Shown one piece after another: positions 1 to 6,232 of a DNA stretch of 12,561 nucleotides (its first letter is position 1; each line of letters begins with the position of its first letter). The notes under the pieces are model-generated. The model did not search any database. It saw only the letters and a program-made list of their open reading frames with translations, and was not told the origin of the DNA. The stretch is taken from contig CATZTY010000009.1 of the NCBI GenBank assembly GCA_958424475.1, positions 1 to 12,561 on the forward strand, given 5' to 3'. The stretch comes from an uncultured Collinsella sp. (GTDB lineage Bacteria > Actinomycetota > Coriobacteriia > Coriobacteriales > Coriobacteriaceae). Both the position numbers and the translations under genes were made by a program.

Positions 1-1
1 G

Positions 2-1255
2 GCAGCGGCGTTTGTTGCCGAGAAGGCGCGCGAGGCGGCTGCCGAGGCCGCGCGTGAGGCCGAGAAGCCGGCTCGCCGCCGTCGCGGCAAGTTGCTGGGC
101 GAGCCTAAGCCGGAGGCCAAGCTTCCGGGCGGCGTGGTGCAGCCCTCGTTGCCGTTTGGCGAACCGGAGCCCACGTCCGAGCCTTCAAGCGAGCAGGAGA
201 CGCCGGCCGCCGAGCAGGCTACTGCCGCCGAGACCGTCGCGCCCGCGCCCGAGGCCACTCCCGCAGCCACCGAGGCCGCATCGGAGTCCAATGACCGCCT
301 GGCCGCCATGATGCGCCGCAGCGCCCGCCGCGAGGAAGCCTACGTGCCCACCTCGCAGCTCCGCCGCTTCACCCTGCCCGATTCGGCGCCCATCATGCGC
401 CGTGTCATGGGCTTTCTGTCCGACCAGGCCCGCACGCTCATCCATGCCGGCGTGTCGCGCGACCGCATCTGCATTGATCCTGGCCCGGGCTTTGGTAAGT
501 CGGCTAACGAGGACATCGTCATCCAGCGCGAGACTGCCAAGATGGCGTCACTGGGCTATCCGCTCATGTGCGCCGTGTCGCGCAAGCGCTTTGTGGGCGC
601 CGTCTCGGGTGTGACCGAGGCCGCCGAGCGCGATGCCGCCACGTTTGGCGTGTGCCTGGGTGCTATCCAGGCTGGTGCCAACATCGTGCGCGTGCACGAC
701 GTCGCGGGCTTTGCGCAGTTCCTGAACGGTTACTGGGCGGTTGCCAAGCCGCAGCCGCGCCGCGCGTTTGTGGCTGTGGGCTCCAACCTGGGGCATCGCT
801 GCGACAACATCCGCGCCGCACGCGAGATGATCGCCGAGATTCCACTCACCTGCGTGTCCAACTCCTCCAAGATTTACGAGAGCGAGCCGGCCTACGAGAC
901 GCGCCAGGACGCGTTTGCCAACGCCGTCATCGAGATCAAGACCGAGCTGGCGCCGTTGGTGCTGCTCGACGAGCTTATGAAGATCGAGGCTGAGCTGGGG
1001 CGCGACCGCTCCAAAAAGGCCAAGGCCAACGGCCCGCGCACCATCGACCTGGACCTGCTGTGGATGGACGGCGAGACCCACGGCGGCAAAAAGCTGCGCC
1101 TGCCGCATCCGCTGATCGGCGAGCGCGATTTTGTGCTGGTGCCGCTCGAGGACTTGATGCACGACCCGGCGCGGTTCTTCCGCTACAACGGCGTCGAGGT
1201 CAAGGAGCCCGAGGACCGCGTGGGCCATATCGTGGGCGAATTGGGGCGTATGTAG
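2..1255 (+). CDS. folP/folK: Fused dihydropteroate synthase / HPPK (FolP-FolK), 5' end missing
   Basis: Two consecutive folate-pathway enzymes in one chain. The frame is open from the window edge, so the true start and the N-terminal DHPS half lie upstream; 417 codons are visible. Codons 1 to about 105 are low complexity, rich in Ala, Glu, Pro and Arg. The C-terminal DHPS half follows: DPGPGFGK (codons 159-166), SRKRF (193-197) and RVHDV (230-234), which bind pterin and phosphate in this family. HPPK begins near codon 255 with AFVAVGSNLG and holds the signature GPRTIDLDLL (344-353); its 163 residues match a normal HPPK. DHPS joins p-aminobenzoate to the pterin diphosphate that HPPK makes, so the fusion couples successive steps in the cytoplasm. 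The start of the next gene directly follows its stop codon. The odd point is the long disordered stretch before the second half of DHPS; whether it interrupts the domain or replaces its first half cannot be seen here. Confidence 0.93.
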   Translation, partial: AAAFVAEKAREAAAEAAREAEKPARRRRGKLLGEPKPEAKLPGGVVQPSLPFGEPEPTSEPSSEQETPAAEQATAAETVAPAPEATPAATEAASESNDRLAAMMRRSARREEAYVPTSQLRRFTLPDSAPIMRRVMGFLSDQARTLIHAGVSRDRICIDPGPGFGKSANEDIVIQRETAKMASLGYPLMCAVSRKRFVGAVSGVTEAAERDAATFGVCLGAIQAGANIVRVHDVAGFAQFLNGYWAVAKPQPRRAFVAVGSNLGHRCDNIRAAREMIAEIPLTCVSNSSKIYESEPAYETRQDAFANAVIEIKTELAPLVLLDELMKIEAELGRDRSKKAKANGPRTIDLDLLWMDGETHGGKKLRLPHPLIGERDFVLVPLEDLMHDPARFFRYNGVEVKEPEDRVGHIVGELGRM

Positions 1256-1957
1256 ATGATCGAGATGAATGCTGTTGCCGTCGGCACCGAGCTCGACGCG
1301 GCGCGTGACGCGGGCCGCGAGGGCGTGTCCGCGGGCTGGTGTGCGTGGAGCGCGGGCGATGCTTCGCTGACGTTTTCGCTGGTTGTGCGCCCCGATGTGA
1401 ACATGCATGCCTTCCACGGCCTGCCGTTTGTGGCCGCGATGGGCATGATGGACGCGCTCGTGGGCACGGCTTCGATGCCGGGGTTGGGCCTTGCCGGTAA
1501 GGTGGGTATCCAGTGGCCGAGTGACATCGTGTGCGGCGCGCCTGCGTTTGAGACGTCGCTCGCGCGTGTTGCCGTGAACGGCGGTGCCGGTGCTGCAGGC
1601 ATGTTCGGTGCCGTGACGGTGGATATTGAGCGTTCGGCGCTGAGCGAGCTTGGTGTGGACGTGGCTGACGAAGCACTGGTCGAGGCGCTGGCCGCCGCCG
1701 TGCTGGCCCGTGTGGACGCCTGGGCGGTTGCCGCCAACATGCCGCAGGGCGCCGCAGGCCCGCTGGCCCCCGTGCTGGGCGAGTACTTCGACATGGTGCC
1801 GCTGCTCGGTCGCCAAGTTGCGGCGGTGTCGCCCAACGGCTTGCCGCTTGCGGTCGGTGTGTTTGCGGGCCTGGACATCTGGGGTCGCGCGACCATCAAG
1901 ACCGATGCCGGCGAGCAAGAGTTTCCGCCCGAGGCCGTACGGATTCGCGGGCTGTAA
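1256..1957 (+). CDS. Biotin-protein ligase-like protein, probably catalytically degenerate
   Basis: A 233-residue protein whose layout follows the catalytic and C-terminal domains of BirA. Residues 27-46 resemble the BirA segment after the biotin loop (GWCAWS, then LTFSLVVRPD). Residues 84-91 (GIQWPSDI) match the KWPND motif, and residues 185-231 resemble the small C-terminal BirA domain (GVFAGLDIWGRATIKT). What is missing is telling: the GRGRxGRxW biotin/AMP loop is not there, WPND reads WPSD, and the K-L-(A/G)-G-I-L segment with the catalytic lysine is absent. There is no N-terminal DNA-binding domain. The ATG abuts the folK stop codon with a G-rich stretch just upstream, so it is probably translationally coupled. 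Neighbouring coaX fits, because birA and coaX are often adjacent in bacteria. Family membership is inferred from motif order; actual ligase activity looks doubtful. The region could also be another member of the BPL/LPL fold. Confidence 0.72.
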   Translation: MIEMNAVAVGTELDAARDAGREGVSAGWCAWSAGDASLTFSLVVRPDVNMHAFHGLPFVAAMGMMDALVGTASMPGLGLAGKVGIQWPSDIVCGAPAFETSLARVAVNGGAGAAGMFGAVTVDIERSALSELGVDVADEALVEALAAAVLARVDAWAVAANMPQGAAGPLAPVLGEYFDMVPLLGRQVAAVSPNGLPLAVGVFAGLDIWGRATIKTDAGEQEFPPEAVRIRGL

Positions 1958-1997
1958 CGTGGGGCGTTCGCGCCCAAAGATAACGATGACAACAAGA

Positions 1998-2026
1998 CCC
2001 TCCTCGGCCTGTGCCGGGGAGGGTTT
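1998..2026. terminator. Bidirectional terminator between convergent genes
   Basis: An 11-bp stem (CCCTCCTCGGC with GCCGGGGAGGG, one G-T wobble) closes a 4-base loop and is followed by TTT on the plus strand and by TCTTGTT on the minus strand. It lies between the BPL-like gene and coaX, which converge, so it can serve both. Confidence 0.75.
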
Positions 2027-2102
2027 CGCCTATCTGGGGAATAGGCTTGGCGAACGTTTGCGGGGGCTGTGGCATCGGGCGTGCTCGACTTAAGCCCCTG
2101 CT

Positions 2103-2876
2103 CTATCCCAGCTCCTGCATGCGGCGGTAGATTTCGCAGATACCCTTGATGGTGAGCTGTCCGTCGACCACGTCGAAGGCATCGGTCGAATCGGCGACGA
2201 TGCTGGCGAGACCGCCCGTGGCGATAACCGTGGCGTCCTCACGACCCAGCTCGCGCTTCATGCGCGCGACCAGGCCCTCAGCCATGGCGGCGGCGCCCAT
2301 CACGGCGCCGACCTTGATGCATTCCTCGGTGTCGCGGCCGATGGCATGCTCGGGTGCCTCGAGCGGCACGCTGGCGAGCTTGGCGGCTCGGGCGGCGAGC
2401 GCGTCCATCGAAATGCGGATGCCCGGCGCAATCGCTCCACCAATGTAATAACCGTCCTCATCGATGACGTCGATATTGGTCGCGGTGCCAAAGTCCACCA
2501 CGATTGCCGGCGCGCCGTAGAAAGTCTCGGCCGCAACGGCGTTAGCGACGCGATCGGCGCCTACGGCCTGGGGGCGCGCCGCGCGCAGCTTGGTCACCGC
2601 GGCCGTCTGCGGCCCGATGACGATGGCGTCCGCGGCAATGCGGTCGGCCACGGCGTGCCATTCGCGCGAGAGCTGCGGCACCACGCCCGCAAAGGCGATC
2701 GCGTCGACCGCGTCGAGCGAAAGGCCGTACATTTTAAAGAAACCCATCAGGCGCACATGGATCTCGTCGGCGGTATAAGAGCGGTCGGTGGGCATGCGCC
2801 ACGACTGCACCAGCTCGTCTCCGTCAAACAGGCCCATGGCTGTCTGCGTGTTTCCCATATCGATAGCGAGCAGCAT
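2103..2876 (-). CDS. coaX: Type III pantothenate kinase
   Basis: Phosphorylates pantothenate with ATP, the first step of coenzyme A synthesis, in the cytoplasm. The 257-residue length is typical of CoaX. Family motifs are all present: the N-terminal phosphate loop DMGNT (residues 6-10), GADR (106-109) with its catalytic Asp, DFGTAT (128-133) and GGAIAPGI (146-153), plus ATGG near 219. The ATG at 2876 was chosen because GGGAG lies 5 bases upstream and the protein then begins with MLLAIDMGNT as family members do. The open frame continues far upstream, but only through the antisense of the tRNA gene. It is transcribed toward the BPL-like gene and ends at the shared terminator. Type III enzymes are known to resist CoA feedback and to need a monovalent cation; that is family knowledge, not seen here. 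Confidence 0.96.
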   Translation of the reverse strand: MLLAIDMGNTQTAMGLFDGDELVQSWRMPTDRSYTADEIHVRLMGFFKMYGLSLDAVDAIAFAGVVPQLSREWHAVADRIAADAIVIGPQTAAVTKLRAARPQAVGADRVANAVAAETFYGAPAIVVDFGTATNIDVIDEDGYYIGGAIAPGIRISMDALAARAAKLASVPLEAPEHAIGRDTEECIKVGAVMGAAAMAEGLVARMKRELGREDATVIATGGLASIVADSTDAFDVVDGQLTIKGICEIYRRMQELG

Positions 2877-2881
2877 GTCTA

Positions 2882-2886
2882 CTCCC
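2882..2886 (-). promoter_or_regulatory. Ribosome binding site fixing the coaX start
   Basis: GGGAG on the minus strand, 5 bases before the ATG at 2876. An upstream in-frame ATG 8 codons earlier lacks a comparable site, which decides the start. Confidence 0.7.
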
Positions 2887-2912
2887 AGTGTTGGCATAAA
2901 AGGACGCGCACC

Positions 2913-2920
2913 ATTGTATA
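2913..2920 (-). promoter_or_regulatory. Candidate coaX -10 element
   Basis: TATACAAT on the minus strand offers TACAAT, five of six matches to the -10 consensus, about 40 bases before the coaX ATG. No good -35 hexamer is seen. The perfect palindrome GCCGTCGACGGC (2924-2935) sits just upstream, where the -10/-35 spacer would be, and could be an operator. This is a weak prediction. Confidence 0.35.
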
Positions 2921-3012
2921 CGTGCCGTCGACGGCGCTCGGCTGCGATTCGTTTACGGTGATAGGGGCTGAGGGGTTTAAATATGAAGGAATTATGCTCT
3001 ACGAGATTTTCC

Positions 3013-3041
3013 TTGCCGTTTACCGAACTCCCGCGTAATAA
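3013..3041 (+). promoter_or_regulatory. Predicted promoter of the tRNA gene
   Basis: TTGCCG (3013-3018), a 17-base spacer and TAATAA (3036-3041) form a good sigma-70-type promoter. The predicted start is about 25 bases before the tRNA 5' end, which leaves a short leader for RNase P to remove. Confidence 0.6.
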
Positions 3042-3072
3042 TCTTTCTTGCGCACATGAGGCGCCCAGACAT

Positions 3073-3149
3073 TGCGGGGTGGAGCAGTCTGGTAGCTCGC
3101 CGGGCTCATAACCCGGAGGTCGTAGGTTCAAATCCTGCCCCCGCGACCA
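3073..3149 (+). tRNA. Initiator tRNA-fMet (anticodon CAT)
   Basis: A 77-base cloverleaf with encoded CCA and anticodon CAT at 3107-3109 in the loop CTCATAA. The anticodon stem ends in three consecutive G-C pairs (GGG/CCC) and the D stem has an A11-U24 pair. Both are hallmarks of the initiator and not of elongator tRNA-Met. Position 1 is T and position 72 is G, so the first pair is at best a wobble; initiators avoid a Watson-Crick pair here, commonly with C1-A72. The D stem GAGC/GCTC and the T stem GTAGG/CCTGC with one wobble both fold. The gene is divergent from coaX and has its own promoter and terminator. Confidence 0.97.
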
Positions 3150-3158
3150 AGAACTTAC

Positions 3159-3188
3159 AGCTCGTCGGCCTAGCCGGCGAGCTTTTTT
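3159..3188 (+). terminator. Intrinsic terminator of the tRNA gene
   Basis: An 11-bp stem (AGCTCGTCGGC with GCCGGCGAGCT, one wobble), a 3-base loop and a run of six T, starting 10 bases after the tRNA CCA end. Confidence 0.9.
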
Positions 3189-3197
3189 GTTATCTGG

Positions 3198-3215
3198 GGA
3201 CCGTGTTTTCGGTCC
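3198..3215 (+). other. Second small hairpin after the tRNA terminator
   Basis: GGACCG and CGGTCC form a 6-bp stem around a TGTTTT loop, followed by AATTTT. It may be a backup terminator. TTTTCGGTC is repeated directly at 3206-3214 and 3218-3226. Nothing else is recognised between the tRNA terminator and the repeat array. Confidence 0.45.
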
Positions 3216-3238
3216 AATTTTCGGTCTCTTAAACAAAA

Positions 3239-3615
3239 TCTTGATCTGTAACATCTAGACCCGATTTGGGTGGCTAGGTGTTACAGATCGAGATATACAG
3301 GTGGGTTGGGTCCCGTTTGTCTAAATCTGTAACACGAGGGACGGATTTTGCCGAGCAGCTGTTACAGATTGAGATTTTCTAGCAGGCGGGTTTGGTTTGT
3401 CTCGATCTGTAACATCTGGGACCCATTTTGCCGAGTAACTGTTACAGATCTAGATTTTTCGGCAGGCTAGGTTGGTTTGTCTCGATCTGTAACAGGTAGG
3501 GGCCAAAAGTGGGCCTAGCTGTTACAGACCGAGATTGTTGAGAATGTGTTGAGAGGAATGTCTCGATCTGTAACAGCAAGACCCGGTTTTGCCGAGTGGT
3601 TGTTACAGATTGAGA
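3239..3615. repeat. Tandem array of five ~55-bp inverted-repeat hairpin units
   Basis: A 15-bp motif, consensus TCTCGATCTGTAACA, occurs ten times and alternates in orientation at every step. Left arms start at 3239, 3320, 3400, 3480 and 3561. Right arms (TGTTACAGATCGAGA and variants) start at 3279, 3360, 3440, 3520 and 3601. Steps are 40 or 41 bp throughout; the spacer inside each unit is exactly 25 bp and that between units 25 or 26 bp. The spacers are not random: three of five inner spacers share ATTTTGCCGAG or GTTTTGCCGAG, unit 1 and unit 4 have partly self-complementary spacers, and the gaps between units share a GGTTTG-like end. Each unit could fold into a long hairpin on either strand. 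The array lies between the tRNA terminator and the promoter of the ene-reductase gene. It has no coding sign. Function is unknown; a family of dispersed palindromes, a multi-site operator or a structured RNA are all possible. Confidence 0.95.
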
Positions 3616-3680
3616 CAAACCGACGGGCCGCCCCGCCCACCCCCATCCACCTGCCGCTACCTGCTGTCCGCCGATTTCCG

Positions 3681-3710
3681 TTGCGCTGCTGTATTCCCAT
3701 GCCATATCCT
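3681..3710 (+). promoter_or_regulatory. Candidate promoter of the ene-reductase gene
   Basis: TTGCGC (3681-3686), an 18-base spacer and TATCCT (3705-3710) lie about 50 bases before the start codon and after the repeat array. Only partial consensus matches, so confidence is low. Confidence 0.35.
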
Positions 3711-3750
3711 CTAGATAACTACGCGGCATCATCGCCGCCGCGCCTACAAG

Positions 3751-3756
3751 AGAGGA
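3751..3756 (+). promoter_or_regulatory. Ribosome binding site deciding the ene-reductase start
   Basis: AGAGGA lies 6 bases before the ATG at 3763. It touches the ATG at 3757, which would leave no spacing, so the second ATG is the better start. Confidence 0.65.
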
Positions 3757-3762
3757 ATGTCC

Positions 3763-5793
3763 ATGACCACACCTGCATCCAAGCTGCTCCAGCCCATTAC
3801 GGTTGGCCCCCTTGAGCTCAAGAACCGCATTATGTTTCCGCCGCTGACCACCGGCTACGAGGAGCGTGACGGTTCCATCGGCGAGCGCAGCCTGGCTTTT
3901 TACGAGCGCTTGGCCCGTGGCGGCGTGAGCTACATCGTCATCGGCGACGTCGCTCCCGTCATGACCGCGAGCCCCACGCCCAAGCTGGCAACCGACGCCC
4001 AGATCCCCACGTTTAAGGCTCTGGCCGACGCCGTCCACAAGCACGGTGCCAAGGTTGCGCTGCAGCTGTTCCACCCCGAGTACGACGTGCCCGGTGTCGG
4101 CCGCATGGTCATGGGCTCCATGGCCGCTGCCAAGGCCGCGCAGGAGGCCAAGGCCGCCGGCGACGAGGAGACCTTTGCCGCCAAGATGGCCGAGTCCAAC
4201 GAGATCCGCAACCAGGCCTACGCCAAGCTGCATCACGACATGCAGCACTTTGTGAACGAGGCGAGCGTAGAGCAACTCACCCAGATCAAGGAGGCCATCG
4301 CTGCCTCGGCCGCCCGTGCGCAGCAGGCCGGCATCGACGCCATCGAGGTCCACGGCGATCGTCTGGTGGGTTCGCTGTGCTCGGCCATCCTCAACCAGCG
4401 CACCGACGAGTACGGCGGCTCGTTCGAGAACCGCGTTCGCTACGCGCTGGAGGTCGTCGCTGCCATTAAGGAAGCCGCGCCGCAGCTGATGGTGGAGTAC
4501 AAGCTCCCCGTGATCATGGAGAACCCCGACGGCACGCCGCGCGGCAAGGGCGGCCTACAGCCCGACGAGGCCTGCGAGTTCGCCAAGCTGCTCGAGGGCG
4601 CGGGCATCGATATGATCCAGGTCGCACAGGCCAACCACACCGGCAACATGGGCGACACCATTCCGCCCATGGGCGCCATGCCCTACAACTGGACGCTGCC
4701 CGTGGCCGAGCGCGTCAAGGCCCTGGTCTCCGTGCCGGTGGCAACTGTGGGCCGCGTGGTTTCGGTCGAGGCCGGCGAGAAGATTCTGGAAGACGGCGCC
4801 GCCGACATCATCGCCTATGGCCGCTCGCTCATGTGCGACCCCGACATTGCGCTGAAGGCCGCCACGGGTGAGCCCATCCGCGAGTGCCTCAACTGCAACA
4901 AGGGTTGCGTCGATGCGATTCAAAACCGCAAGTACATTTCGTGCGTGCTCAATGCCGAGAACGGCGACGAGGCGACCATCGCCATCAAGCCGGGCGAGGG
5001 CGACAAGAAGATCGCCGTGGTGGGCGGCGGCATCGCCGGCCTGGAGGCCGCGCGCGTGGCGGCCAAGCGCGGCTACGACGTGACCGTCTACGAGGCGAGC
5101 GATCATCTGGGCGGCCAGATTGTGCTGGCGGCTGCGCCTCCGCGCAAGGACGAGATCATGCGCTCGGTCGAGTACTACGAGAAGATTCTGCCTGGCCTGG
5201 GCGTGAAGGTTGAGCTCAGCCATGCCGCTACCGCTGAGGACCTCAACGCCGCCGACGCCGCGATTGTGGCCGTGGGCGCGCACGACGTGGTCATCCCCGT
5301 TCCGCGCGCCGACTCGGAGAAGGTCGTCTCGAGCTGGGACGTGCTGGCCGGCAAGGCGGAGCTCAACGGCCGCGTCGCTGTCATTGGCGGTGGCCTGGTG
5401 GGCACCGAGACTGCCGAGTATCTGCTGCAGCACGGCTGCGAGGTGGCGATCGTGGAGATGCTCGACAAGATTGCCGCGGGCGAGTCCGAGACCATTCTGC
5501 CGCTGATTATGAGCGACTTTGCCGAGCACAACGTGGAGCAGCACGTGAAGACCCGCCTGACCGCCATTACCGACGAGGGTGTGGAGGCTGTTCGCACCGC
5601 CGAGGACGGCGCCGAGGAGCCGGTGAAGATTGCCTGCGATTACGTGGTGATGGCCGTGGGCTCCAAGGCCAACGCGTTTGACCTGGACGGTGTGACGGTG
5701 CCGGTGACCTGTGTGGGTGACTGCTCGGGCGAGCGCACCGCCGACATTGCGAGCGCCATTCGCACGGCGTATCACGCGGCCAACGAGCTGTAG
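3763..5793 (+). CDS. FMN/[4Fe-4S]/FAD ene-reductase of the 2,4-dienoyl-CoA reductase / BaiCD type
   Basis: A 676-residue NAD(P)H-dependent flavoenzyme of the Old Yellow Enzyme group that reduces activated C=C bonds. The N-terminal TIM barrel (about 1-365) has the FMN-binding start FPPLTTGY, the QLFH strand and NQRTDEYGGSFENR. C375, C378, C382 and C394 form the CX2CX3CX11C iron-sulfur motif. Residues 416-676 hold an FAD site (GGGIAG, 421-426) and an NAD(P)H site (GGGLVG, 542-547). This is the layout of FadH, 2-enoate reductase, BaiCD/BaiH and daidzein reductase. Odd points: the usual HGxHGYL substrate motif reads HGDRLVG (197-203), losing the second His and the Tyr, and there is an Ala/Lys/Glu-rich insertion near residues 120-160. 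The gene stands alone with its own terminator, and no neighbour reveals a substrate. Candidates such as a steroid, isoflavone, bile acid or enoate cannot be separated from sequence. Confidence 0.93.
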   Translation: MTTPASKLLQPITVGPLELKNRIMFPPLTTGYEERDGSIGERSLAFYERLARGGVSYIVIGDVAPVMTASPTPKLATDAQIPTFKALADAVHKHGAKVALQLFHPEYDVPGVGRMVMGSMAAAKAAQEAKAAGDEETFAAKMAESNEIRNQAYAKLHHDMQHFVNEASVEQLTQIKEAIAASAARAQQAGIDAIEVHGDRLVGSLCSAILNQRTDEYGGSFENRVRYALEVVAAIKEAAPQLMVEYKLPVIMENPDGTPRGKGGLQPDEACEFAKLLEGAGIDMIQVAQANHTGNMGDTIPPMGAMPYNWTLPVAERVKALVSVPVATVGRVVSVEAGEKILEDGAADIIAYGRSLMCDPDIALKAATGEPIRECLNCNKGCVDAIQNRKYISCVLNAENGDEATIAIKPGEGDKKIAVVGGGIAGLEAARVAAKRGYDVTVYEASDHLGGQIVLAAAPPRKDEIMRSVEYYEKILPGLGVKVELSHAATAEDLNAADAAIVAVGAHDVVIPVPRADSEKVVSSWDVLAGKAELNGRVAVIGGGLVGTETAEYLLQHGCEVAIVEMLDKIAAGESETILPLIMSDFAEHNVEQHVKTRLTAITDEGVEAVRTAEDGAEEPVKIACDYVVMAVGSKANAFDLDGVTVPVTCVGDCSGERTADIASAIRTAYHAANEL

Positions 5794-5868
5794 TTGAACA
5801 TCGCGGCCAGGCGGGACGGTAGCACGGATCCGTTTCGCCCGGCTGTGTCCCGTCGGGTGTCAATCGGT

Positions 5869-5908
5869 GCGGGGCCTGCAAGCGCGGCAGGTCCCGCCCT
5901 TTTGTTTT
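5869..5908 (+). terminator. Intrinsic terminator of the ene-reductase gene
   Basis: An 11-bp stem (GCGGGGCCTGC with GCAGGTCCCGC, one wobble), a 7-base loop, then CCTTTTGTTTT, about 75 bases after the stop codon. Confidence 0.85.
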
Positions 5909-6232
5909 GCTCCGGTGGATGGCAATGCGCGGTAATCATGAGGAGTGAGGACGTCTACTGCCTCGCAGATCACTCAAAATTATTGGGGGAGGGGTTAATA
6001 ACTATATCCTCTATACCAAAGGACATAAAGAGATGCCAATTTTGTTGACAAGCGAATGACGATTAGCTGCGAGTCAGCTACCAGCGTAAATAATCGATAA
6101 AGAAATGTCGTAATTTGGTGCCAAATGCCCAGATAACGCCGCGTCTATTTTAATTAACTGCTTTGAGCAAACGCTAAAATGCTACTATCTAACTTGCACG
6201 TAAGAAAGCAGATTAACGGTTAAGGCTAAGAA
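5909..6232. other. AT-richer intergenic region with inverted repeats
   Basis: About 320 bases without a convincing gene, visibly richer in A and T than the flanks. It contains two perfect inverted repeats: TAGCTG/CAGCTA at 6064-6080 with a 5-base loop, and ATTTGG/CCAAAT at 6113-6126 with a 2-base centre. A consensus -35 TTGACA at 6045-6050 has no matching -10. A 36-residue open frame (5938-6048) carries Cys8, His12, Cys33 and Cys36 but has no ribosome binding site, so it is not called. The region probably holds the control sites of the downstream helix-turn-helix gene. Confidence 0.6.
6163..6191 (+). promoter_or_regulatory. Candidate promoter of the helix-turn-helix gene
   Basis: TTGAGC (6163-6168), 17 bases, then TATCTA (6186-6191), about 40 bases before the GTG start. 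An alternative -10, TAAAAT at 6175-6180, lacks a -35. Weak. Confidence 0.3.

Noticed and set aside
548..1918. Long minus-strand open frame opposite folPK and the BPL-like gene
   Set aside because: His/Arg-rich antisense shadow without motifs; the plus strand carries clear domains.
2877..3254. N-terminal extension of CoaX to 383 residues on the minus strand
   Set aside because: It reads through the antisense of the tRNA gene (the familiar false RGQDLNLRPPGYEPGE translation) and lacks a start signal; the true start has a good ribosome binding site at 2882-2886.
3239..3615. CRISPR array
   Set aside because: The repeated motif alternates in orientation, the spacers are related to each other, and no cas gene is near.
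3442..4353. Minus-strand open frame of 303 residues over the repeat array and the ene-reductase
   Set aside because: Low-information composition typical of the antisense of GC-rich genes, and half of it is translation of the palindromic repeats.
5794..6048. 84-residue frame starting with TTG next to the ene-reductase stop
   Set aside because: It runs through the terminator hairpin, and has no ribosome binding site or recognisable domain.
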